39,427 nt of DNA. It comes from Streptomyces ureilyticus (GTDB taxonomy: Bacteria > Actinomycetota > Actinomycetes > Streptomycetales > Streptomycetaceae). The position numbers were made by a program, and so were the translations under genes. Location: contig NZ_JAAKZX010000080.1 of the NCBI RefSeq assembly GCF_011045025.1, positions 1 through 39,427 of the forward strand, written 5' to 3'. Below are positions 8,517 to 15,921 of this stretch, piece by piece (positions within the stretch are counted from its first letter, which is position 1; every line of letters starts with the position of its first letter). The notes under the pieces were generated by a model, which had not been told where the DNA came from, did not search any database, and worked only from the letters and a program-made list of their open reading frames with translations.

Positions 8517-8582
8517 TGAGGGCGCGGTACCGCACCCGACTTCGCCAAGCTGCTGAGGCGGCAGTCTCGCCCCGCGCCCTCA
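8517..8582. promoter_or_regulatory. 11-bp inverted repeat in the P450 leader
   Basis: tgagggcgcgg (8517-8527) and its exact reverse complement at 8572-8582, 44 bases apart, lie 57 to 122 bases before the P450 start. It could be an operator or a leader hairpin for the P450 operon; no regulator gene is seen near it. Confidence 0.4.
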
Positions 8583-8636
8583 GCGCTCGATGGAGTCACG
8601 CTCAAGGCGCCTGACGGCCCCGCCCCCCCCGCACCG

Positions 8637-9224
8637 TCATCCGCAGGCGGAGCCGTCCGGTGGGCCCGTGCGGGTGCCCGTGACTGTGACCGGCACGGTG
8701 GTCTCCACCGTGCCGTCGGCGCCGTAGACGGTCGAGACGCCCGAGCCCGCGAACGAGGTACCGATCCGCTTCGCCGACTGGGCGATGTCCACCCAGCCCT
8801 CGAGCGCGCCGTTCGCGTCGTACCACAACTCCCGGATGCGGTAGTCGAACGCGTCCCGGCCGGTGGGGTGCCAGCGGCCCTTGCTCGCCCCGGCCGGCGA
8901 GACCAGGCACACCGAGCGGTCCGCGCCGAAGGAGAGGGTCACGTCGTACGCGGCGCCCTCGCGGAGCACCTTGGCCTGCCAGCTGCCCACCGGGGCAGCG
9001 ACCCGGGCCGGCGCGGGCGCGGCCTCCGCGGCGCTCGCCGCCGTCAGCGGGGACAGCAGCGCGCACGCGAGTGCCGTGCCGGCGAGCGCGCGCGCTCCTC
9101 GCGTCCGCTGCCTGGACCGGCCGGACCGGCCAAACCCGCCAGACCGGCTGGTTCGGCCTGACAGACCGCTCGGCGCGGGGTACGACTTCGGCCACTTCCC
9201 TTGCGTATGCCTCATGCGATTCAT
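8637..9224 (-). CDS. Secreted small protein, second of three paralogues
   Basis: About 195 residues from ATG 9224 (ATG 9215 also possible). After an unusually long, Ser/Gly/Arg-rich n-region (SGRTSRSGGFGRSGRSR) comes a hydrophobic signal segment ARALAGTALACALLSPLTAA and a cleavage-type ASAAEA. The exported domain of about 105 residues begins VGSWQAKV and contains VTLSFGADRSVCLV, KGRWHPTGRDAFDYRIREL, GWVDIAQSAKRIG and GVSTVYGADG; these align strand by strand with the protein at 10626-11129. A Cys after VSP-type strands and a C-terminal Cys (SACG) could form a disulfide, as in the paralogue (VMC...AAC). Function unknown; it diverges from the epoxide hydrolase gene. Confidence 0.75.
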   Translation of the reverse strand: MNRMRHTQGKWPKSYPAPSGLSGRTSRSGGFGRSGRSRQRTRGARALAGTALACALLSPLTAASAAEAAPAPARVAAPVGSWQAKVLREGAAYDVTLSFGADRSVCLVSPAGASKGRWHPTGRDAFDYRIRELWYDANGALEGWVDIAQSAKRIGTSFAGSGVSTVYGADGTVETTVPVTVTGTRTGPPDGSACG

Positions 9225-9351
9225 GCCGCGGAGTGTTGCCCGGCGGCCTCTCACCGCGCTCGACCGCTGCTGTAGGGCCCCGACCTAGCGTCTGCGCCAC
9301 TGCGAGCGCGTACGCCTCGCGGACGGAACAAGCCATGGAGGAGGCCACGGG

Positions 9352-10527
9352 GTGAGCTCAGACATCGAGCCGTCAGTCATCGAGCCGTCAGTCATCGAAC
9401 CCTCGGTCATCGAGCCCTACCGGGCGGACATCCCGCAGAGCGCGCTCGACGATCTCCGCGACCGGCTGGGCGCCACACGCTGGCCGGACCGGGAGACGGT
9501 GGACGACTGGTCCCAGGGCGCTCCCCTGGATCAGGTGCGGAGACTGTGCCGGCGCTGGGCGGACGACTACGACTGGCGCGCGACCGAACGCAGGCTGAAC
9601 GCCTTCCCGCAGTACACCACCGAGATCGACGGCCTGCCGATCCACTTCCTGCACGTCCGCTCGCCGCACCCGGACGCCGTGCCGCTGCTGCTGACGCACG
9701 GCTGGCCCAGCTCCGTCGTCGAGTTCCTCGACCTGATCCCGCAGCTCACCGACCCCGAGGACCCGGCCGACGCCTTCCACGTCGTCTGCCCGTCCCTGCC
9801 GGGGCACGGCCTCGGCCCCGCACCCACGGGGACCGGCTGGACGGTCGGCCGGATCGCCACGGTCTGGGCGGAACTGATGGCCCGTCTCGGCCACGACCGT
9901 TACATCGCCCACGGCGGCGACTGGGGCTCCTGGGTGTCGGCGGCCCTGGGGAGTACGGACGCCGCGCACCTGCGGGGCATCCACCTGACGATGCCTCTGG
10001 CCCGGCCCCCGGAGCGGCAGATCCCGTTCGAGGAGCTGGACGAGCGCGACCGGGCGGCCATGGGCCGGATGCAGAGCTTCGGGAAGAACCGTTCCGGTTA
10101 CGCGGCGATCCAGTCCACCCGACCCCAGGCCCTCGGTTACGGGCTCGCCGACTCGCCGGCCGCCCAGCTCGCCTGGATCACCGACCGTTTCTGGGAGTGG
10201 GCCGACCACGACGGCGACCTGGAGAAGGCCGTTCCGGCCGACCGGCTCCTCGACATCGTGTCGATGTACTGGTTCGGCAACACCGGGGCCTCCTCCGCCC
10301 GGCTGTTCTGGGAGAGCTTCGAGTCGGAGCCGATGGCCCCGACCGCCGTCCCCACCGGCTGCTCGGTGTTCCCCAAGGACGCCTGGCTGCCCCGCGCCTG
10401 GGCCCGGGAGCGTTTCACCGATCTGCGCTACTGGTGCGACCTTCCCGACGGCGGCCACTTCCCGGCCCTGGAGCGGCCGGACGTACTGGCCGCCGAACTC
10501 CGCGCGTTCCGCCGCGAACTGGGCTGA
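9352..10527 (+). CDS. Epoxide hydrolase, EHN-type alpha/beta hydrolase
   Basis: 391 residues from GTG 9352, with a ggaggagg ribosome site. It carries the N-terminal epoxide-hydrolase domain (about 22-130, starting EPYRADIPQSALDDLRDRL) and an alpha/beta hydrolase core: oxyanion motif HGWPSS at 116-121, nucleophile Asp190 in GGDWGSW, and the catalytic His near 369 in PDGGHFP. Such enzymes open epoxides to diols through an alkyl-enzyme ester; the family also includes juvenile hormone-type and detoxifying members. The first 20 residues are a tandem IEPSV repeat that is absent from relatives. Transcribed apart from the P450, but an oxidised product of that enzyme is a conceivable substrate. Confidence 0.88.
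   Translation: MSSDIEPSVIEPSVIEPSVIEPYRADIPQSALDDLRDRLGATRWPDRETVDDWSQGAPLDQVRRLCRRWADDYDWRATERRLNAFPQYTTEIDGLPIHFLHVRSPHPDAVPLLLTHGWPSSVVEFLDLIPQLTDPEDPADAFHVVCPSLPGHGLGPAPTGTGWTVGRIATVWAELMARLGHDRYIAHGGDWGSWVSAALGSTDAAHLRGIHLTMPLARPPERQIPFEELDERDRAAMGRMQSFGKNRSGYAAIQSTRPQALGYGLADSPAAQLAWITDRFWEWADHDGDLEKAVPADRLLDIVSMYWFGNTGASSARLFWESFESEPMAPTAVPTGCSVFPKDAWLPRAWARERFTDLRYWCDLPDGGHFPALERPDVLAAELRAFRRELG
9363..9415 (+). repeat. 15-bp tandem repeat encoding IEPSV
   Basis: Units of catcgagccgtcagt and variants occur three to four times in a row at the start of the epoxide hydrolase gene and keep frame. Confidence 0.85.
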
Positions 10528-10550
10528 CCGGCCTTCCCCTTCCGTACGTA

Positions 10551-10611
10551 TCGCACGACCCATGACCTCGCACGACCCATGACCACAGAACAGAACGACC
10601 ACAGAACAGAA
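10551..10611 (+). repeat. Two adjacent short tandem duplications before a secreted-protein gene
   Basis: tcgcacgacccatgacc occurs twice (10551-10567, 10568-10584), directly followed by gaccacagaacagaac twice (10581-10596, 10597-10611). They fill most of the gap between the epoxide hydrolase stop and the next start. Confidence 0.85.
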
Positions 10612-10625
10612 AGGACTGAGCGCAC

Positions 10626-11129
10626 ATGACTCGGCGCACGAAGAAGTACGGGATCCGGATCCTCGGCCCGGCCGTGGCCCTCGCGGCGGCGGCCGTCCTG
10701 GTCGCCCCGGCGGGTGCGGGGGCCGCCTCGACGATCGGCCCGCCTCCTCCCCGCAATTCCACCCCGGTGGGTACGTGGGAGGGCACCGTGGAGCACGCGG
10801 ACGGCACGGGCAACGTGACCCTGTCCTTCCACGCGAACGGCGTGATGTGCCTGTCCTCCGGCGGCGGCCCCGAGGGCGGCGGCCAGGGCAAGGGCACCTG
10901 GTCGCGCACCGGCCTGAACGCTTTCAACTACCGAGTCCGGGAGCGGCTGTTCGACGGCGACGGCACCACCGTCGGCTACGTAGACGTCAGCCAGAAGGCC
11001 CGCCAGAACGGACAGACCTTCAAGAGCTCCGGCATATCGAAGATCTACGACGCGAACAACAACTTCCTGCAGTCCGCGGAGGCCAAGGTCAAGGTGACGC
11101 GGGTGAGCGCGACGCCAGCCGCGTGTTGA
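10626..11129 (+). CDS. Secreted small protein, third of three paralogues
   Basis: 167 residues. Signal peptide: RRTKKYG n-region, then VALAAAAVLVAPAGAGAAS. The mature domain begins VGTWEGTV and has VTLSFHANGVMCLSS, KGTWSRTGLNAFNYRVRERLF, VGYVDVSQKARQNG and GISKIYDANN, closely matching the protein at 8637-9224. Cys in VMCL and the terminal Cys (AAC) may pair. The aaagga site precedes ATG 10626. Having two secreted copies 1.4 kb apart, on both sides of the epoxide hydrolase, suggests local duplication and inversion. No function can be assigned. Confidence 0.82.
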   Translation: MTRRTKKYGIRILGPAVALAAAAVLVAPAGAGAASTIGPPPPRNSTPVGTWEGTVEHADGTGNVTLSFHANGVMCLSSGGGPEGGGQGKGTWSRTGLNAFNYRVRERLFDGDGTTVGYVDVSQKARQNGQTFKSSGISKIYDANNNFLQSAEAKVKVTRVSATPAAC

Positions 11130-11184
11130 CCCCCGCCGGGGGCGCGGACGGCGGGCGCCGCTCGCGCCCGCCGTCCCGCGACCA

Positions 11185-11224
11185 GCGCCCCTTTAGGGGC
11201 GCGGGGAACTGCGCGACCAACAGG
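11185..11224. repeat. Dispersed Streptomyces intergenic repeat
   Basis: The string gcgcccctttaggggcgcgg with the following ggaactgcgcgacca is a motif I know as very frequent downstream of Streptomyces genes. It contains the hairpin gcgcccc-ttta-ggggcgc and may also end transcription of the preceding gene. Confidence 0.7.
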
Positions 11225-11248
11225 TGTGCTCTCCGAGGAGCGTACGCG

Positions 11249-11550
11249 TTGAACCCTCCCCCAGCTGAAGCAGGGGGATTCCTGGCTCAGGAAGCCCCAC
11301 AGACCAGCGGCCTGCAAGGTCTTACTCCCTCAACACCAGCCGGGACGGAACCTGCCCGGTTTGTTGAGCAAAGCTCGGCAGTGCCGTCTTGGCTCTCGAT
11401 CGGCACAGCGTGCGCGCTTGGTTCTCGCAACGCACGACAGGCACGCTACCCGATCGCGTGGCGGTCTTTCGCCCTGAAGGCGAAACCCCGCTCTCTGCCC
11501 TGCTCCGCAGGAGCTCGATTCCTCCCCCGCCTGAAGGCGGGGGCACCCTC
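11249..11550 (-). mobile_element. Probable IS200/IS605-type end or non-autonomous relic, highly structured
   Basis: About 300 bases with no gene but many hairpins: ccccc-agc-tgaa-gc-aggggg (11258-11277), ttcctg-gct-caggaa (11279-11294), a nested stem ctcaaca...tgttgag (11329-11368) enclosing ccggg...cccgg, tttcgcc-ctgaa-ggcgaaa (about 11467-11485), and a perfect cccccgcc-tgaa-ggcggggg (11524-11543). The outer hairpins, with the same TGAA (TTCA on the other strand) loop, look like ends of IS200/IS605 elements, and one leftward frame reads like the tail of a TnpB gene. No transposase remains. Orientation is judged from the ttcaa at the left side. It may be a decayed element or a TnpB guide-RNA region. 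Confidence 0.45.
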
Positions 11551-11562
11551 GAAGGAGACCAG

Positions 11563-13611
11563 GTGAATCCATTCGACAACCGGGACGGGCAGTTCCTGCT
11601 GCTGGCCGACGACGAGGGCCGGCACGCGCTCTGGCCCGCCCCGCTGACCGGCCCGGCGGGCTGGCGCACCGTCCACCGCGGCGGCCACGCCGACTGCCTG
11701 GCGCGCGCGACGGAACTGTGGACCGACATGCGGCCGCGGAGCGTGGTCGCCGCGCACATGAATGGCGCGGCCAACCCGGACAGGCCCGCCTCCGCCGCCG
11801 AGCTGTTCGAGGAGCAGGCGGCCCGGCAGCCGGGGGAGACCGCCCTCGTCTACGAGGACACCGAGCTGACGTACGGCATGCTCAACGCCCGCGCCAACCG
11901 AGTAGCGCACCGGCTCATAGCCCGCGGCGTCGGCCCCGAGGACGTCGTCGCCCTGCTGCTGCCCCGCTCCGCCGAACTGGTCGTAGGCCTGCTGGCGATC
12001 CTCAAGTCCGGGGCCGCGTACATGCCGGTGGACACCGAATATCCCGCGCAGCGGCGCGAGTTGATGTTCGACCTGGCCCGGCCCGCTCGCGTGATCGATG
12101 CGGAGCTTCTCGCCGTCCTGGAGGCCGAGGCGGAGGCGCAGGCTGAGGGGGGCCTCGACCGCGACCCCGTCGACGTCGACCGCGTCCGGCCGTTGACCCC
12201 CGAGGGCGCCGCGTACCTGATCTTCACGTCCGGCTCCACCGGCGTACCCAAGGGGATCGTCATGCACGACGCCGGGCTGACCAACCTGCTGCGCTGGCAG
12301 CGCGGCGCCCTCCCCGGCGGACCGGGGGTGCGCACCGCTCAGTTCGCCGCCATCGGCTTCGACGTCTCCGTTCAGGAGATCCTCTCCACGCTGGTCTCCG
12401 GCCGCACCCTGGTCGTCCCGCCGGACGGCATCCGCCGCGACCCCGAGGCGGTCGTCGCCTGGCTGGAGCGGCACCGGGTCAACGAGCTGTTCGCTCCCAC
12501 GGCCGTGCTGGACGCCGTCTTCGGCGCGGCGGCCGAGAACGGCAGCGAGCTGCCGCATCTCACCGACGTCATCCAGGCCGGCGAGGCGCTCCATGTCGAC
12601 GGCGGGCTACGGGACTTCGGCCGCCGTACCCCCTTCCGTCTGCACAACGAGTACGGCCCCGCCGAGACCCACGTCGTCCTCGCCCACACCCTGTCCGCGG
12701 ACGCCGCCGGCTGGCCGTCCTCCGTGCCGATCGGCACCGAGGTCACCGCCACCCGTTCCTACGTCCTCGACGACGAGCTGCGACCGGTGCCCGACGGCAC
12801 CTCCGGCGAGCTGTACCTCGCGGGCGCCCAGGTCGCGCGCGGCTACTGGCGGCGCCCCGACCTGACGGCGCAGCGCTTCGTGCCCGATCCGTACGGCGGG
12901 CCGGGGTCCGTCATGTACCGGTCGGGCGACCTGGTCCGGCGGCGCGCGGACGGCGTCTTCGAGTTCCTCGGCCGCGCCGACGACCAGGTGAAGATCCGGG
13001 GCTTCCGCGTCGAGCCGGGCGAGGTCGAGGCGGTCCTGCTCGGCCACCCCGAGGTCACCCAGTGCGCCGTCGTCGCGCGCAAGGACGAGCCGACCGGGCC
13101 GCGCCTCGTCGCGTACACGGTGGGCGACGCCGACGGGCCCGCCCTGCGCGCCCACCTGGCCCACCTGCCCGACTACCTCGTGCCGTCCGCGTTCGTACGC
13201 CTGGAGAGCTTCCCGCTCTCCCCGAACGGCAAGGTCGACCGGAGGAACCTGCCCGCGCCCGTCCGGGAGCCCGCCGGCCTGATTGAGCCGCGTAACGAGA
13301 CCGAGGCGCTGTACTGCGCGATCTTCGCCGAGGTCCTGAAGCTTCCCGAGGTCGGCCCCGACGACGATTTCTTCCGCCTCGGCGGCCACTCGCTGCTCGC
13401 CACCCGGCTGACCACGCTGATCCGCCGGCGGACGGGCATCCCGGTGCCCGCCCGCCGGGTGTACGACGCGCCCACACCGGCCGCGCTGGCGGTGCTCATG
13501 GCACTGCCGGTCGCCGCGTCGACCGACTCGCCGTCGGGCGACTCGGCGGCGGCTGACTCCGCGCAGCCTGTCGCCGTGCAGCGTGTCGGCGTGCAGCCCG
13601 TGGGTGCCTGA
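11563..13611 (+). CDS. MbtH-adenylation-PCP fusion protein (NRPS-like loading module), proline-like code
   Basis: 682 residues from GTG 11563 (aaggag site, then the hallmark MbtH start NPFD). Residues 1-60 are an MbtH-like chaperone domain (DDEGRHALWP, PAGW, CL, WTDMRPRS). The adenylation domain spans about 75-570 with FTSGSTGVPKG (221-231), YGPAE (364-368), YRSGD, and the A10 Lys557 in NGKVDR. A carrier domain follows with DDFFRLGGHSLL, Ser610 being the phosphopantetheine site. Specificity residues read by alignment to GrsA are D267, V268, Q271, L309, I337, A339, E363, V371, V372, K557; this is the proline code with E instead of H at one position. It has no condensation or release domain, so it loads one amino acid for work in trans. 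Confidence 0.93.
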   Translation: MNPFDNRDGQFLLLADDEGRHALWPAPLTGPAGWRTVHRGGHADCLARATELWTDMRPRSVVAAHMNGAANPDRPASAAELFEEQAARQPGETALVYEDTELTYGMLNARANRVAHRLIARGVGPEDVVALLLPRSAELVVGLLAILKSGAAYMPVDTEYPAQRRELMFDLARPARVIDAELLAVLEAEAEAQAEGGLDRDPVDVDRVRPLTPEGAAYLIFTSGSTGVPKGIVMHDAGLTNLLRWQRGALPGGPGVRTAQFAAIGFDVSVQEILSTLVSGRTLVVPPDGIRRDPEAVVAWLERHRVNELFAPTAVLDAVFGAAAENGSELPHLTDVIQAGEALHVDGGLRDFGRRTPFRLHNEYGPAETHVVLAHTLSADAAGWPSSVPIGTEVTATRSYVLDDELRPVPDGTSGELYLAGAQVARGYWRRPDLTAQRFVPDPYGGPGSVMYRSGDLVRRRADGVFEFLGRADDQVKIRGFRVEPGEVEAVLLGHPEVTQCAVVARKDEPTGPRLVAYTVGDADGPALRAHLAHLPDYLVPSAFVRLESFPLSPNGKVDRRNLPAPVREPAGLIEPRNETEALYCAIFAEVLKLPEVGPDDDFFRLGGHSLLATRLTTLIRRRTGIPVPARRVYDAPTPAALAVLMALPVAASTDSPSGDSAAADSAQPVAVQRVGVQPVGA

Positions 13612-13631
13612 TCCGCGGTAGAGCGCACGAC

Positions 13632-13674
13632 CACGGCCGGGGCCCCCTGCAACTTGCAGGGGGCCCCGGCCGTG
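13632..13674. terminator. Strong bidirectional terminator
   Basis: Near-perfect stem of about 19 bp, cacggccggggccccctgc against its reverse complement, with an aactt loop. It lies between the convergent adenylation gene and the alpha/beta hydrolase gene. Confidence 0.92.
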
Positions 13675-13697
13675 TCGGGTCCGCGGGGAGGCGGGGT

Positions 13698-14606
13698 TCA
13701 GCCCCGGCCCGGGGAGCCGCCGCCCAGGAAGGCCAGTACGTCCTTCGGGAACTGCGGGTTGTTGAACGTGCCGATATGGCCCGCCTTCTCGTACACCACC
13801 AGCTCCGCGTCCGGCATGCCGTCGGCCGTACGGCGGCACACCTCGGGCGGGCAGGCGGGGTCCTGGCCGCCCGCGATGACCAGGGTGGGTACGCGGATCT
13901 CTCCGAGCCGGTCCCGGACGTCGTACGCCGCCTCGGCCCGGACGAAGGCCACCATGTCCGAGGGCTCCTTGGGCCGTACGAACGGGTCCACCAGCCACAT
14001 CAGCGGCGCGACGACCTTGGCCAGGGCCGCGCTCTTGAAGGAGATCCGCGCGGTGTGGTGCAGGGCGCGACGCCCTGCCTCGCACGCCTCCGCGTACTTC
14101 AGCTGCGCCGCGCGCGCCTCGTCGCCCATGGTGTGACCGGCCATCGCCAGGACCATGCGCCTGAAGACCTGCGGGTGGTCGGCGGCCAGTTGCAGCGCGA
14201 CCGAGCCGCCGGAGGAGGTGCCGAGGATGTGCACCGGGCCGCCGAACTTCTCGGTCAGCGCCTCCGCGTGCTGCTCGGCGATCTGCTCCATGGTGGTGCC
14301 CTTCGCCATGCCGGGCGCGCGGTTGACCGCGTAGACGCGGTAGCGCTCGGCGAGCGGGGCGAGCTGCTTCAGCTCGACGTTCCGCTCCCACCCTTCAGGG
14401 TTGGTGTGGTTGTCGGTGAACCAGCGCAGCACCACCAGCGGTTCGTCACCGGTGCCGAGCGCACGGTAGGGGAGGCCGTGCCGCAGCGTCCCCTCCTCCA
14501 CGTTCAGGTGCGCGAACTTGTCCTTCTTCGCCTTCTTCCCTTCCTTCTCTTCTTTCGCTGCCTTCTCCTTCTTCGCTCCGGCTTGGCTCGCGGCGGTGTC
14601 GGTCAT
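13698..14606 (-). CDS. Alpha/beta hydrolase (possible thioesterase or acyltransferase) with Lys/Glu-rich N-terminus
   Basis: 302 residues. Residues 10-31 are almost only Lys, Glu and Ala (KKEKAAKEEKEGKKAKKDK), a charged helix not part of the fold. The hydrolase core has nucleophile Ser in GTSSGGS (about 151), Asp in GGQDPACPP and His in AGHIGTF. Genes of this type beside stand-alone adenylation and carrier proteins act as thioesterases or, like CloN7/CouN7, as acyltransferases that move an acyl group onto a sugar. It starts 37 bases after the KASIII-like gene stops, on the same strand. Either role is inference; plain esterase activity is also possible. Confidence 0.82.
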   Translation of the reverse strand: MTDTAASQAGAKKEKAAKEEKEGKKAKKDKFAHLNVEEGTLRHGLPYRALGTGDEPLVVLRWFTDNHTNPEGWERNVELKQLAPLAERYRVYAVNRAPGMAKGTTMEQIAEQHAEALTEKFGGPVHILGTSSGGSVALQLAADHPQVFRRMVLAMAGHTMGDEARAAQLKYAEACEAGRRALHHTARISFKSAALAKVVAPLMWLVDPFVRPKEPSDMVAFVRAEAAYDVRDRLGEIRVPTLVIAGGQDPACPPEVCRRTADGMPDAELVVYEKAGHIGTFNNPQFPKDVLAFLGGGSPGRG

Positions 14607-14643
14607 CGGTCGTGTCCTCTCCTACCAGGGGGATCTCGGGATG

Positions 14644-15684
14644 TCAGGGGGTGGGCAGGTCGACGAGGAACTCCAGCACCGCGACGGTCCAGACGAACCC
14701 GGCCGTCGCACCCATGGCGATCAGCAGGTCGCCCTTGCGCGGGGCGCGTTCGGCGACGACGTGGTCCAGGCTGATCAGGTGGTCGCCCGCGCCCATGTGC
14801 CCCAGGTCCCGGGCCCACTCGTAGGTGGTGGTGTCCGGGTTCACCCCGAGCGCGTCGTGGTACGCGAACTCCACGGTCGGCTTGTTGATGTGGGGGTGGA
14901 CGAAGAACCGCGCGCTCTCCAGGTCCGAACCGGCCTCCTTGAGGGCGTCCTCCAGCACCCGGACGCTCATCGACCCGATCTTCTCGCCCATGAGGTCGAG
15001 GTTGGCCTCGCTCTGCGCCATGAAGTCCCGGATCCGGCTCCGCAGATCGATCGGCCTGCCCTCGGCGAACGGCGCCGGCGTCCAGCCCCGAGTGCCCCGC
15101 AGGAACGGCTCCAGCGACGGGTCCCCGTACGAGACCGTGGCCAGCAGCCGCGCGAAACCACCCTGGTTGCTGAGGACCACCGCACCCGCGCCGTCGCCGT
15201 GCGCCAGCGCGTCGTCGGAGTTCCAGCGGTCGAAGTAGGGCAGCCGGTGCTGGTCCCCGGTGGTGATCAGCACCGCGCCCGGCTGCGGACGCGCCGCGAG
15301 GTGGGAGGCCGCCATCTCCAGCGAGAACAGGCCGCCGCTGGAGTTCTGCAGCACCTCCACCGCCGGCGCGGTGCCGCCGATGGTCTCGTTCTGGACGTAG
15401 CTCGCCGGGGTCCACATCTCCTGGCCCTGGTGGAGAACGTAGGAGTGGATCAGCAGACCGAAGTCCTCCGCCGCCAGGCCCGACCGCTCGACCGCACGCC
15501 GCCCCGCGTGCGCGGCCATCACCGGTCCGGTCTCGTCCGGCGCCGCGACCCGCACGGCACGTATGCCGTGGGCCGCGACCTCGTCCGCGTCTGCCAGCCC
15601 CTCGGCGACGGCCTGCTCCGCCGTCTGCACCTGCTCGGGCAGGTAGGAACCGGTGCCCGCGAGATAGATGTTGTCCCAGCGCAT
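14644..15684 (-). CDS. KASIII-like acyltransferase with Ser in place of the active-site Cys
   Basis: 346 residues with the FabH thiolase fold (start IYLAGTGSYLPEQV). The position of the FabH cysteine is Ser116 in QNSSGGLF; His265 (VHPHINKP) matches the FabH His; the FabH Asn position is replaced by GHMGAGD (His296, Asp301). A Ser/Cys-His-Asp set with GHxGA is known from KASIII-like acyltransferases such as DpsC and CerJ, and CloN2 moves a prolyl-derived acyl group between carriers. It is thus likely to transfer an acyl or aminoacyl group rather than condense malonyl units. Neighbours are the alpha/beta hydrolase downstream and, across a terminator, the A-PCP protein that could supply the acyl group. 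Three 37-bp repeats lie just before its start. Confidence 0.85.
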   Translation of the reverse strand: MRWDNIYLAGTGSYLPEQVQTAEQAVAEGLADADEVAAHGIRAVRVAAPDETGPVMAAHAGRRAVERSGLAAEDFGLLIHSYVLHQGQEMWTPASYVQNETIGGTAPAVEVLQNSSGGLFSLEMAASHLAARPQPGAVLITTGDQHRLPYFDRWNSDDALAHGDGAGAVVLSNQGGFARLLATVSYGDPSLEPFLRGTRGWTPAPFAEGRPIDLRSRIRDFMAQSEANLDLMGEKIGSMSVRVLEDALKEAGSDLESARFFVHPHINKPTVEFAYHDALGVNPDTTTYEWARDLGHMGAGDHLISLDHVVAERAPRKGDLLIAMGATAGFVWTVAVLEFLVDLPTP

Positions 15685-15689
15685 GTCAT

Positions 15690-15800
15690 CCCCTGTGGTT
15701 GGTCGGTGGTCGGGGCCTTGCCGTGTCCCCTGTGGTCGGTCGGTGGTCGGGGTCCCGCTGTGCCCCCTGCGGTCGGTCGGTGGTCGGCCCCACCGTCACG
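15690..15800. repeat. Three tandem 37-bp repeats upstream of the KASIII-like gene
   Basis: Units starting cccctgtggt at 15690 and 15727 and cccctgcggt at 15764 share ggtcggtcggtggtcgg and are about 85 to 90% alike. They start 6 bases before the KASIII start codon and fill half of the 237-base gap to the TAP-like gene. The rest of that gap shows only further tcggg-rich sequence. Confidence 0.9.
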
Positions 15801-15921
15801 GGCGGGACCCGGAATCGTCCGGCTGCCCCGGTCCGCCACTGGCCGCTCGTGAGGAACGGGTAACGAGGGGCCGTACGTGGGCGGCCAGTGCCGGTCGGGC
15901 TGGTCGGGTCGGTCGGGTGGA

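Noticed and set aside
8602..9348. Alternative frame over the secreted paralogue
   Set aside because: The frame 8637-9224 has a clear signal peptide and a domain conserved in two other genes; the alternative has neither.
11389..11562. Upstream extension of the A-PCP protein by 58 residues
   Set aside because: The extension is translated from the hairpin-rich relic, has no family similarity, and the GTG at 11563 has a good ribosome site followed at once by the MbtH hallmark NPFD.
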